Assembly: GCF_029848115.1 (NCBI RefSeq)
Contig: NZ_JARVXG010000041.1
Location: 1 to 29,554 of the forward strand
DNA: 29,554 nt
DNA from: Methanobacterium formicicum
GTDB lineage: Archaea; Methanobacteriota; Methanobacteria; Methanobacteriales; Methanobacteriaceae
Reading direction: 5' to 3'
The translations under genes were made by a program, and so were the position numbers. Within the stretch, counting starts at the first letter, position 1. Each line of letters begins with the position of its first letter. The notes beneath the pieces were generated by a model that saw only the letters and a program-made list of their open reading frames with translations, ran no database searches and was not told the origin of the DNA. Positions 7,479-16,307 of this stretch are shown here, in pieces.

Positions 7479-8590
7479 ATATTCCATTCCTTGATTTAAA
7501 AAGACAATATCTGCCCATTAAAGAAGAAATAGATGAAGCAATACAAAGGGTGGTTGATTCTCAAAATTTCATCTTAGGCAGTGAGGTGAAAAACTTTGAA
7601 GAAAATTTGGCGAAATATTGTGGCGCTGAGCATGCTATTGGAGTTGCAAGCGGTACCGATGCGCTCTTGATCTCACTTAAAGCACATGGAGTCTCTGGTG
7701 ATGTGATAACCTCACCATTCACTTTCTTTGCCACTGCTGGTGCAATAAATAACGCCGGGGCTAATCCTCAATTTGCTGATATTAATCCAGAAAGTTTCAA
7801 CCTTGATCCTGAAGATTTGGAAAGAAAAATTAAGGAAAATGAGAAAATAACTGCCATTATTCCAGTTCACCTCTATGGACAACCTGCAGATATGGAACCA
7901 ATCATGGAAATAGCTGAAGATCACGATCTAATAATAATAGAAGATGCAGCACAATCCATAGGAGCACAATACCATGGGAAAAAAATTGGATCAATGAATA
8001 CCACATGTTTCAGTTTTTTCCCTGCTAAAAATTTAGGATGCTACGGGGATGGAGGTATTATCACTACTAATGATGATGAACTAGCCGATAAAATACGTAC
8101 TCTAAGAGTTCATGGTTCTAAGCCCAAATATTACCATCATATAATTGGATATAACAGCAGATTAGATTCCATTCAAGCAGCTATTCTAAGTGTTAAATTG
8201 AAATATATTGATAAATGGAATGATATGCGAATATCTAATGCAAAATTCTATAATAAATACTTGAAAGATGTTGATGGATTGAAAGTCCCGGAAGTCAACT
8301 CTCAAAACAAGCACGTATTCAATCAATATACACTAAGAGTATCTAATGGCCTTCGAGACGATCTTCAAAAGTTTTTGGCCAAAAAAGATATCAGTAATGC
8401 AATATATTACCCATTATCCCTTCATCTACAACCTTGTTTTTCTCACTTAGGATATGGTAAGGGCAGTTTTCCTAATTCGGAATTAGCATCTAAAGAAGTT
8501 TTTTCAATCCCAGTCTATCCAGAAATAAGCAATAACGAATTAGAATATGTTATCAGTCAAACACTAGAATTTTTCAAAGAAGGGATATAA
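7475..8590 (+). CDS. DegT/DnrJ/EryC1 PLP-dependent sugar aminotransferase (WbpE type)
   Basis: This 371-residue enzyme is a DegT-family sugar aminotransferase. The family start [10 protein letters not shown], the GVASGTDAL phosphate-binding segment (about 57-65), VIEDAAQS with the PLP-pairing Asp, and the PLP lysine K185 in [16 protein letters not shown] are all present. In the pathway suggested by its neighbours it would transfer an amino group from glutamate to the 3-keto sugar made by the oxidoreductase half of the preceding protein, giving the 3-amino sugar that the acetyltransferase half then acetylates. The ATG overlaps the upstream TGA (ATGA), so the genes are translationally coupled. 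The exact substrate is inferred from context. Confidence 0.88.
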   Translation: MNIPFLDLKRQYLPIKEEIDEAIQRVVDSQNFILGSEVKNFEENLAKYCGAEHAIGVASGTDALLISLKAHGVSGDVITSPFTFFATAGAINNAGANPQFADINPESFNLDPEDLERKIKENEKITAIIPVHLYGQPADMEPIMEIAEDHDLIIIEDAAQSIGAQYHGKKIGSMNTTCFSFFPAKNLGCYGDGGIITTNDDELADKIRTLRVHGSKPKYYHHIIGYNSRLDSIQAAILSVKLKYIDKWNDMRISNAKFYNKYLKDVDGLKVPEVNSQNKHVFNQYTLRVSNGLRDDLQKFLAKKDISNAIYYPLSLHLQPCFSHLGYGKGSFPNSELASKEVFSIPVYPEISNNELEYVISQTLEFFKEGI

Positions 8591-9681
8591 TGAAGATTAT
8601 TACAGTTTTAGGTGCGAGACCTCAATTTATTAAAGCTGCTTTGCTATCAAAAGAGCTTAGAAAAAAAAATGAAGAAATTCTTATCCATACGGGACAACAC
8701 TATGATAAAGAAATGTCAGATGTATTTTTTGAAGAAATGGATATTCCTAAGCCTGATTACAATTTAGGAATTGGTTCTGATACTCATGCCATTCAAACTG
8801 CTAAAATAATGATAGCTTTAGAAAAATTATTCGTTTCCGAAAAACCTAACTTAGTTCTAGTTTATGGTGACACTAATTCAACATTAGCTGCAGCTCTCAC
8901 AGCTTCTAAACTAAAATTACCCTTGGCTCATGTTGAAGCAGGGCCTAGAATGTTTGATAAAACAGTTCCTGAAGAAATTAATCGTGTTATAACAGATCAT
9001 ATTTCAACCCTCCTCTTCGCCCCAACAACAATTTCAATGGACAATCTTCATAAAGAAGGGTTGAATGAAGGTGTCTATCGCACTGGAGATGTTATGTTAG
9101 ACAATTTCCTATATTTTTCAAAAATAGCAGAAAAGCGTTTAAATATTATGGAAAACTTAAATTTGTCCAAAAATGATTATATTTTATCGACCGTTCACCG
9201 AGCAAGGAATACGGATGATGCGGATAATTTAAAAAATATATGTAAAGCATTTTTAGAATTATCAAAGGAATATAAAATAGTTTTTCCAGTTCATCCACGC
9301 ACTGTTAAATACCTAAATAAGTATGGATTATATAATAAATTAAAAAATGCAAATAATATTATGCTTATTGAACCTGTAAGTTATTTAGAAATGTTAATTT
9401 TAACAAAAAACGCTTATAAAATAATTACGGATTCTGGTGGTCTTCAAAAAGAGGCTTATTTTGCTAAAATTCCATGTATTACCTTAGATGACTCAACTGG
9501 ATGGCCTGAAACTATTCAAGAAGGTCAAAATATTTTGGTTGCCCAAAAAAATGAAACTATTAATTACAAATATGTTGTCGATATTACAGAATCTTTTAAG
9601 TCTAAAAGCATGCACAAAAACACTTTCGGTGATGGGAAATCAAAAGACAAAATTGTAGGATTAGTAAATAATTTATTATAA
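8590..9681 (+). CDS. wecB: Non-hydrolysing UDP-GlcNAc 2-epimerase family (WecB/WbpI)
   Basis: This 363-residue protein has the two-domain GT-B-like fold motifs of non-hydrolysing UDP-HexNAc 2-epimerases: GARPQFIKAA at the N-terminus, HTGQHYD, HVEAGPRMFDKTVPEEINR, STVHRARNTDD and TDSGGLQKEAYF. The family inverts C2 of UDP-GlcNAc-type sugars. Placed after the WbpA-B/D-E-like genes, its likely substrate is UDP-GlcNAc3NAcA, which it would turn into UDP-ManNAc3NAcA (the WbpI reaction), rather than UDP-GlcNAc itself. One mild oddity is GPRMFDK where many members have GLRSFNR. The start ATG overlaps the upstream TAA, and an AAGGGAT site serves as Shine-Dalgarno. Confidence 0.88.
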   Translation: MKIITVLGARPQFIKAALLSKELRKKNEEILIHTGQHYDKEMSDVFFEEMDIPKPDYNLGIGSDTHAIQTAKIMIALEKLFVSEKPNLVLVYGDTNSTLAAALTASKLKLPLAHVEAGPRMFDKTVPEEINRVITDHISTLLFAPTTISMDNLHKEGLNEGVYRTGDVMLDNFLYFSKIAEKRLNIMENLNLSKNDYILSTVHRARNTDDADNLKNICKAFLELSKEYKIVFPVHPRTVKYLNKYGLYNKLKNANNIMLIEPVSYLEMLILTKNAYKIITDSGGLQKEAYFAKIPCITLDDSTGWPETIQEGQNILVAQKNETINYKYVVDITESFKSKSMHKNTFGDGKSKDKIVGLVNNLL

Positions 9682-9691
9682 TTGTGATTCA

Positions 9692-11170
9692 ATGGAAATT
9701 GATAGCTTTAAATTTGGTAAAGATATTCTTTGGATATCTATATTTCAAATTTTTTATGCATTTTCAGGTCTTATAACTTTACCAGTATTAACAAAAAATT
9801 ATGGTGCTGAACTATACGGCTTGTGGGCCATAATACTGGCTACCGTGGGGTTATTTACACCTATTTTAACTCTTCACCTTGGAACTGCATTAATACGATA
9901 TTTTTCTAATGATCATGATAAAAATAGCATAAGTCAAGCGTTTTCAAATATACTGTTCACCATAATAATAATTATGGTGAGTGTATTAATTCTAGCAATT
10001 TATTATAAATATTCAATCTCTAATTTCATTTTCGACAGCTCAATTTATAGTAATTATGTTCCAATAACGTTCTTATGGGCTGGTTCAACAGCTATTTTCA
10101 GTTATTTAATTTCTTATTTAAGATCTCAAGAAAAAGTAAAAGAAATATCAATTATCCAGTTGTTATGGTCATTCTTTAAAATACTTATGATAATTTTTAT
10201 TTCAATTCTTGATTTCTCATTTTATTCACTAATTCTCTCCCAGATTGTTGTAGATATCCTATTTTCAATATTAGTTTTGCTATATATTAAAAAAGAGATA
10301 AAAATCATCATTCCTAACTTCAAAAAAATGAAACAATACTTGAAATTTAGTATACCTCAAATACCGACAGGAATTTTATTATGGTTAATTAATTCAATTG
10401 ACAGATATTTCATATCCTTTTTTTTGGGATTAACTGAAACCGGCATATACTCTGCATCTTATAGCTTGGGAAGTATGATATCTTTATTTTATGCACCAAT
10501 AAGTTTTGTAATTTTTCCAGTAATTTCTAAATTTTGGGAACAAAACGATAAGAATAATGTTAAAAAATACTTAGAAAATTCATTAAACATGTTTTTATTT
10601 CTTAGTATACCTGCATCAGTTGGATTGTTTGTATTATCTAAACAAGTATTAAATCTTTTGACAACAGCTGAATTTATTGCGGATAGCAGTTTAATACTAA
10701 TGATTTGTTTAGGAACTATTTTCTTAGGCATATATGAAATTAATTTTTATATAATACTTTTAGACGAAAAAACTCAATGGATGCCATTTATTATTCTTTC
10801 AAGTGCTCTGATTAACATAGTGCTAAATTTCATATTAATACCATACATTGGAATTATTGGAGCTGCCCTCTCAACAGTAGTTTCCTACTTACTTTTGGCT
10901 TTAATTGTCACCGTATGGTCTTGGAAAAAAATAAACAATAAACCAGATTTTAAATTCATATCAAAAGTTATAATTTCAAGCATAATTATGGGAATTTTCA
11001 TTAGTATGTTCGTAAATGAAAGTATATTGAGAATAACTTTACTAATTTTAAGCGGTGCTGCCATTTATTTCATGTCAATAATATTACTCAGAACTTTTTC
11101 ATATAAAGAAATGAAAACTTTCATTAAAATTTTGAAAAAATTAATTACACAAATTACTAGTATTAAATAA
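9692..11170 (+). CDS. Wzx-type polysaccharide flippase (MOP superfamily)
   Basis: The 492-residue protein is almost entirely hydrophobic with about 12-14 membrane helices. The N-terminal pattern GKDILWISIFQIFYAFSGL followed by TLPVLTKNYGAELYGLW is typical of O-antigen and archaeal polysaccharide transporters of the MOP exporter superfamily. Such proteins flip lipid-linked oligosaccharides from the cytoplasmic to the outer face of the membrane. A GTGAT Shine-Dalgarno lies 4 nt before the ATG and the gene follows the 2-epimerase by 10 nt, so it is in the same operon. The cargo is presumably the glycan built by the surrounding glycosyltransferases. Confidence 0.87.
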   Translation: MEIDSFKFGKDILWISIFQIFYAFSGLITLPVLTKNYGAELYGLWAIILATVGLFTPILTLHLGTALIRYFSNDHDKNSISQAFSNILFTIIIIMVSVLILAIYYKYSISNFIFDSSIYSNYVPITFLWAGSTAIFSYLISYLRSQEKVKEISIIQLLWSFFKILMIIFISILDFSFYSLILSQIVVDILFSILVLLYIKKEIKIIIPNFKKMKQYLKFSIPQIPTGILLWLINSIDRYFISFFLGLTETGIYSASYSLGSMISLFYAPISFVIFPVISKFWEQNDKNNVKKYLENSLNMFLFLSIPASVGLFVLSKQVLNLLTTAEFIADSSLILMICLGTIFLGIYEINFYIILLDEKTQWMPFIILSSALINIVLNFILIPYIGIIGAALSTVVSYLLLALIVTVWSWKKINNKPDFKFISKVIISSIIMGIFISMFVNESILRITLLILSGAAIYFMSIILLRTFSYKEMKTFIKILKKLITQITSIK

Positions 11171-11203
11171 GCTTCCTAATCAATATACTCAGATGCGATA
11201 ATT

Positions 11204-12421
11204 ATGAAAGTTTTAATTATAACATATTATTTTTTCCAAAACGAAGCGATAGGATCGTTTAGACTAAGAGGTTTAAATAAATATTTAAAAGATTATGGAT
11301 GGGAACCCACTATATTAACCATTAAGACAAATGAGAGTGAAGAAGTTGATTGTAATGTTATAAAAACAGAATTTGCAGATCCAATAAAAACTGTCAAAAA
11401 AAAATATAAATTAAATGATAACATACTATCCAAGTTATTTCTTCGGGTATGGTTAGAAATCAACGCATATCCAGATGTGCAGAAAAAATGGATAAAAACT
11501 GCTGTTGAATCTGGAAGGAAGTTACTAAGAGAAGAACAATTTGATGCAATAATTAGTTCTTCTTCACCAATAAGCTGTCATCTAATTGCCCATGATCTAA
11601 AAAAGGAATTTGATATTCCATGGATAGCTGATTTTAGAGATCTTTGGACACAAAATCATTATTATAACTATACTCCAATTAGGAAATTTTTTGAGAGGAG
11701 ATTAGAGTTAGGCACATTAAAAAATGTTGATGCAATTACAACCGTTTCAAAAGAATTGTCTAAAGATTTAGAAAGACTTCACAAATCTAAAAACATTTAC
11801 ACTATTCATAATGGTTTTGATCCAGAAGATGTAAATCTCGGAATGCCTCTAACTTCCAAATTCTCCATAACATATACAGGTCAACTTTATAATAAAAAAA
11901 GAGATCCTGAAGATTTTTTTAAAGTTATTAACGAACTGTTGGAAGAAGAATTTTTAAATAGTGATGATATAAGTGTAGAACTATTCTGTCAAGAAGAATC
12001 CTGGCTATTCGAAGAAATAAAAAATTTAAATTTGGGAAATATAGTAAATATAAACGGAACAATCAGTCACCAAAATTCAATACTACAACAAAGGATGTCT
12101 CAAATATTGCTTTTGTTAATGTGGAATAATCCTAAAGAAAAAGGAGTATGCACAGGCAAAATATTTGAATATCTAGCAGCTAAAAGACCCATTGTTTCTT
12201 ATGGGGTTGTAGAAGGATGTGTTCCAACTATATTAAGTGAAACCAATAGTGGAATAGCAGTTAATAATAAAAATGATTTGAAAAACCTTATTAAAATGCA
12301 TTATAATTCCTATAAAAATAACGGTTATGTTGAATTCAATAGTTCAAATAAAATTTTAAAGTTCTCGCAAAAAACAATGGCAAAAAAATTTAATGAACTT
12401 TTGAATAAAGTATCTTTATGA
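11204..12421 (+). CDS. GT4-like glycosyltransferase
   Basis: The 405-residue protein has a GT-B layout. The N-terminal MKVLIITYYFFQNEAIGSFRLRGL is an acceptor domain, ADFRDLWTQNHYY (about 141-153) is a signature of one GT4 subgroup, TIHNGFDPEDV marks the inter-domain linker, and YTGQLYNKKRDPEDF opens the nucleotide-sugar domain. GKIFEYLAAKRPIVS stands where most GT4 enzymes have the EX7E motif. It would add one sugar to the growing lipid-linked glycan. It is the last gene of the plus-strand operon and its stop overlaps the stop of the convergent amidotransferase gene by 6 bp. No strong Shine-Dalgarno is seen. Confidence 0.82.
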   Translation: MKVLIITYYFFQNEAIGSFRLRGLNKYLKDYGWEPTILTIKTNESEEVDCNVIKTEFADPIKTVKKKYKLNDNILSKLFLRVWLEINAYPDVQKKWIKTAVESGRKLLREEQFDAIISSSSPISCHLIAHDLKKEFDIPWIADFRDLWTQNHYYNYTPIRKFFERRLELGTLKNVDAITTVSKELSKDLERLHKSKNIYTIHNGFDPEDVNLGMPLTSKFSITYTGQLYNKKRDPEDFFKVINELLEEEFLNSDDISVELFCQEESWLFEEIKNLNLGNIVNINGTISHQNSILQQRMSQILLLLMWNNPKEKGVCTGKIFEYLAAKRPIVSYGVVEGCVPTILSETNSGIAVNNKNDLKNLIKMHYNSYKNNGYVEFNSSNKILKFSQKTMAKKFNELLNKVSL

Positions 12422-14236
12422 ACCTTCAATCCATTTTCTATACCATAATTCTAAAATTATGATTTTCCACAGAAGCCTTCCATTGTTTATTCCAGATAAA
12501 TGTTCATTCCACCTTTCTTTTACCTTTTCATAATCCCAAAAAGTCCTTTCTTTGAAACGTTTTGATTCAAAAAGTTCAGAAACAAATATTTTGCCTCTAT
12601 CACTTCTTAGAAGTTTGTCATCAGGAATTTCAAAACCTATTTTATCTTTCCTTTCCATTATTACTTGTGGAACATTATCCTTCAAAGCATCCCGAAATAT
12701 TTTCTTTGTGATACCTTTATGTAATTTTTGAGAAGGATGTGTTGAGATCATCATCTCAACAAATTCATAATCACAGAAAGGTAGCCTACTTTCAATGCTC
12801 CATCTCATAGAATTCTTATCTTCAAACCTTAACAGTTGTGGCAAAGGATAATACGTTTCTGCAAAGTATGACCTATCATTTACATCACCCTGAGTTGGCA
12901 CATCCGGATTCAATTCAATTCTATTTTTATATTTAGAATGAAATTGATCTGAAAGAAAAGGGTGTTTGAATTTGCGATGTTTTAGTATAAATTTGGAAAA
13001 TATTATTTTAAAAATTCCTATAAAAGGGTTTAGGTTTCCATGAGCTTTTTTATAGATTATTGCTTCATTTAGAAGTGTTAAAAATTTATATTCATGTAAA
13101 AGATCCAAAAAATAATATGTGAAAAAAAAGTGGTAACCCAGTAATACTTCATCAGCACCTTGACCATCAACTAAAACTTTCAAATTATTCTGAGCAGCAG
13201 ATTTCATAATTTTATACTGCCCATAAATACTTAATGATATAAAAGGTTCCTCCTGCGTATACAAAAGATCATCTATATCGTCTAGAATGTCTTCCAATTC
13301 AAAACTAGTCTTGTTCCATTTTAATCCTCCATAATCAACAATTACCTCCTGGAATTTACTTTCATCAATTTTTTCACCAGGAAAAACTAATGAAAAAACC
13401 TCAATATTCTTCATTCCTAAATCTTTCATTGCACATATAATCGAAGAACTATCAATCCCACCACTTAAACAACCGCCGATAGGCACATCAGAAATTAATC
13501 TTCGTTTAACAGAATTAAAAAAACTATCCCTTATTTCTTTGGATTTTTGAATTTTTTTAGTTTTCAATGCTTTTTTTAAATTGTAATATTCTATTGTAGA
13601 AATAGAATTATCATTTAAATTGAAAAAAAGATTTTTTCCAGGTTTTAATTTTTTAATATTCTTAAAAAATGTTTCCTCGGTATGATCAGTATGTCCTGAA
13701 TATAAAAAATCAAATATTAAATTTTCATTTGCTTTTATATCCATCTCATGCTTTAATATACCCTTAATTTCTGAACTAAATATAAATTCACCATTATCAT
13801 AATAGTAATAAAGAGGTTTAACACCGAATCTGTCACGACTAAGAAAAATTATATCTTTTTCAATATCATAAATAGCAAAAGCCCACATTCCATTAAATTT
13901 TTCCACACATTTAGAACCCCACTCAATATAGGAATATAATAAAACTTCAGTATCAGTATTTGAATTAAATTTATAACCCTTTTCTAACAATTCATACTTA
14001 ATATCTAAATAATTATAAATTTCTCCATTATAAACAATTGCAAATTTATTGTCACGAGAAAACATTGGCATATGACCTTTATCTGAAAGATCAATTATTG
14101 ATAATCTCACGGAACCTAAACTAAGCTTATCATTACAGTAAAAACCATTGTCATCAGGACCACGATGTTTTATTTCATCATTCATTACCTGGATTAAATC
14201 ATGATTACCCCAATTAAATCCATTGATACCGCACAT
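12416..14236 (-). CDS. asnB: Asparagine synthase (glutamine-hydrolysing) family amidotransferase
   Basis: The 606-residue protein has both domains of class II glutamine amidotransferases. The N-terminal glutaminase starts MCGINGF with nucleophile Cys2 and carries RGPDDNGF and YNGEIYNY. The C-terminal synthase has the ATP pyrophosphatase loop SGGIDSS (258-264) and DGQGADEVLLGYH. Both sites are intact, so it can be an ammonia-channelling amidase. In surface-glycan clusters such AsnB homologues (WbpS-like) convert uronic acids to uronamides, and the diacetamido-uronic acid pathway next door offers a substrate; ordinary asparagine synthesis is the alternative. It is transcribed alone and faces the operon tail to tail. 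A TATA-like box 25 nt upstream of the ATG, and no Shine-Dalgarno, suggest a leaderless mRNA. Confidence 0.87.
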   Translation of the reverse strand: MCGINGFNWGNHDLIQVMNDEIKHRGPDDNGFYCNDKLSLGSVRLSIIDLSDKGHMPMFSRDNKFAIVYNGEIYNYLDIKYELLEKGYKFNSNTDTEVLLYSYIEWGSKCVEKFNGMWAFAIYDIEKDIIFLSRDRFGVKPLYYYYDNGEFIFSSEIKGILKHEMDIKANENLIFDFLYSGHTDHTEETFFKNIKKLKPGKNLFFNLNDNSISTIEYYNLKKALKTKKIQKSKEIRDSFFNSVKRRLISDVPIGGCLSGGIDSSSIICAMKDLGMKNIEVFSLVFPGEKIDESKFQEVIVDYGGLKWNKTSFELEDILDDIDDLLYTQEEPFISLSIYGQYKIMKSAAQNNLKVLVDGQGADEVLLGYHFFFTYYFLDLLHEYKFLTLLNEAIIYKKAHGNLNPFIGIFKIIFSKFILKHRKFKHPFLSDQFHSKYKNRIELNPDVPTQGDVNDRSYFAETYYPLPQLLRFEDKNSMRWSIESRLPFCDYEFVEMMISTHPSQKLHKGITKKIFRDALKDNVPQVIMERKDKIGFEIPDDKLLRSDRGKIFVSELFESKRFKERTFWDYEKVKERWNEHLSGINNGRLLWKIIILELWYRKWIEGS

Positions 14237-14256
14237 GTTACAAGATTGAAATTACT

Positions 14257-14265
14257 ATTATTTAA
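14257..14265 (-). promoter_or_regulatory. TATA-like element for the amidotransferase gene
   Basis: The minus strand reads TTAAATAAT, centred 25 nt upstream of the ATG. Combined with the absence of a Shine-Dalgarno, this fits leaderless transcription. Confidence 0.35.
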
Positions 14266-14426
14266 TTCCCACCATTTCAGTACTGTTTTCAGTTTTCATA
14301 AATTTAAATCAATATTTTAAGAATAGTGGGATAAATGACATCGAATTAGAGTAATACATAATATATTGCCTTTTAAAAACATGATATTTGTTTAAATACA
14401 TGAGAACTATTAATAATTGTTAAAAA

Positions 14427-14438
14427 ATTTTATAATAT
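14427..14438 (+). promoter_or_regulatory. TATA-like element for the GT-C-like membrane protein
   Basis: ATTTTATAATAT about 110 nt upstream of the ATG is the best TATA candidate on the plus strand. The 306-base gap between the divergent genes is extremely AT-rich and contains no recognisable gene. Confidence 0.3.
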
Positions 14439-14543
14439 GATATTAAACCAATAATAATCTTTAAATAAGAGAAATAAAGAACATTGATATGTTACTAATA
14501 ATCTAATTAATCAATTAAAGTTAATTCAATACGGAAAGATTTT

Positions 14544-16298
14544 ATGGAAAATAAAACTTACAGCAAAATAATATTAACAATCAGCTTTTTTTTTGTATTT
14601 ATAGGTTTACTTTCTGTATCCAATTCAACTGTAACTGCATTTGAACCATCAATATATCTGGGCACACCAATACTATTTTGGATATGTATTATAACCTCAT
14701 TGTTATTAGGCATAATTACTATAATACGTAATTTATACAACCGATATTCCGTTTTAGGGTTAATACTGGTCACATTAATAAATTTTATAATTTTATCCTT
14801 ATTTATAATTAAAGGTTATTTCTTTTGGAATGCTTCTGGTGATCCTGGCATACACTGGCAATTTACGCAACCAATACTATCAACAGGACATTTTTTAGCT
14901 CAAAAAAACTTTTATCCTTTAACTCACATTTTTTTAACGCAGCTCAACTTAGTTTCTAGTGTTCCATTGGAGATCATTTTTAAACTATTACCAGCATATA
15001 TTTTTCTTTTATTTCCGTTATTCATGTTTTTAATCGCACATTTTTTAGCTCCCGAAAAAAAGGACTATATACTGATAACATTAAGTAGTACACCCCTGAT
15101 TTTTGGGTGGTATTTAGACCTAACCCCCTCAACAATTGCTAATTTATTGTTTCCATTTGCAGTTTACCTACTTTTCAGAAGTTATTATTCTCCAAAAATT
15201 CAATGGAAAATTTTGTTTATCATAATTCCATTTTTATATGCGCCATTCCACCCAGTTCCAGCATTTGCACTATTACTTATAGTATGTGTTTTATGGTTAC
15301 AACCCATAAATCTAAAACAATTAAACTTTTTAAAATCAAATATTAAAGAAAATAGGAACTTTAATTACGCAATTGCTCTTTTATTTATAGTACTTATTAC
15401 AACATGGATTTCTTCTTTTGGTATTTGGGAATCGACAATTGTAAACACCAAAACATTACTTACTGAAGGTGGATCTACTCAGTATGATATGTTAAGTAAA
15501 AGTATAGAAGGTGCACAAGATAAGAATTATAATGTTTTCTTAGAAGCATTCAAAATATATGGTGCAGTTATAATATATATGATTATAGCTGTTTTAACAT
15601 TTACATTCATTAAACGGGAAAGACCTCATTTACTAAATTTGTATTGGATAATAGGTTTATTGACAATTTTTTTGGGATTTTTCTATTTTTTAAACCTAAG
15701 TTTTGGACCTACACGACTTATAACATATATACTCATATTATTAACAATACCCGTAGGAATTGGACTATCAAGATTTATACAAAAAGGAGGATTAATATTT
15801 AAATCATCAAACATACCTTCAGCTTTGGTAATATTGCTAGTCTTTTCTGTGACACTAATGGGGATTATTTCTGTCTACCCTTCTCATTACACCCTATCTG
15901 TTAATCGTCATACGACCGAAAGTAGTTTAAAAGGAACCGAATGGTTTATAAATAATAAAAACACGAACTTGTCTTATTCTACCTGGTATTTTGCACCAGA
16001 TAGATATGCAGGCAGATTAGGCATTGAAAAACTAAGAGCTGATGTCACTAAATATAATTCTGTTCCGTTCCCCGCTCATTTTGGTTATAATGTAAATTCC
16101 ACCTTAGGAGAATCATACACTAAAGATACATACTTATTAATTCCAGATTTTCTTAAGGTAGTTTATGTTTATACTTTTCCAGAAAGAGCAAATGAAATGC
16201 TTACCACAAGTGATTTCAATAGATTAAATGAAGATAATAGTCTAGATAAATTGTACTCAGATGGTGGATTTGATTTATGGTATATACATTCTAAATAG
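14544..16298 (+). CDS. Multispanning membrane protein, GT-C-like (possible glycosyltransferase or polymerase)
   Basis: I cannot name a precise family. The 584-residue protein has about ten to twelve hydrophobic helices from residue 8 to about 455, then a soluble C-terminal tail of about 120 residues. After the third helix the external loop carries GDPGIHW (D100, H104), reminiscent of the acidic loop motif by which GT-C enzymes bind a polyprenyl-phosphate sugar. The tail opens with a segment like SSLKGTEWFINNKNTN, common in archaeal GT-C-type membrane proteins. A role as a lipid-sugar-dependent glycosyltransferase or glycan polymerase acting outside the cell would fill a gap in this locus, but that is inference. 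It is a single gene between two minus-strand genes and its stop is 9 bp from the convergent glycosyltransferase stop. Confidence 0.6.
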   Translation: MENKTYSKIILTISFFFVFIGLLSVSNSTVTAFEPSIYLGTPILFWICIITSLLLGIITIIRNLYNRYSVLGLILVTLINFIILSLFIIKGYFFWNASGDPGIHWQFTQPILSTGHFLAQKNFYPLTHIFLTQLNLVSSVPLEIIFKLLPAYIFLLFPLFMFLIAHFLAPEKKDYILITLSSTPLIFGWYLDLTPSTIANLLFPFAVYLLFRSYYSPKIQWKILFIIIPFLYAPFHPVPAFALLLIVCVLWLQPINLKQLNFLKSNIKENRNFNYAIALLFIVLITTWISSFGIWESTIVNTKTLLTEGGSTQYDMLSKSIEGAQDKNYNVFLEAFKIYGAVIIYMIIAVLTFTFIKRERPHLLNLYWIIGLLTIFLGFFYFLNLSFGPTRLITYILILLTIPVGIGLSRFIQKGGLIFKSSNIPSALVILLVFSVTLMGIISVYPSHYTLSVNRHTTESSLKGTEWFINNKNTNLSYSTWYFAPDRYAGRLGIEKLRADVTKYNSVPFPAHFGYNVNSTLGESYTKDTYLLIPDFLKVVYVYTFPERANEMLTTSDFNRLNEDNSLDKLYSDGGFDLWYIHSK

Positions 16299-16307
16299 AT
16301 GATTACA

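Noticed and set aside
12416..14236. The AsnB homologue as a lasso-peptide cyclase for the B2/exporter genes.
   Set aside because: It is about 15 kb away, adjoins glycan genes and has an intact glutaminase Cys2, whereas lasso cyclases usually have a degenerate glutaminase domain.
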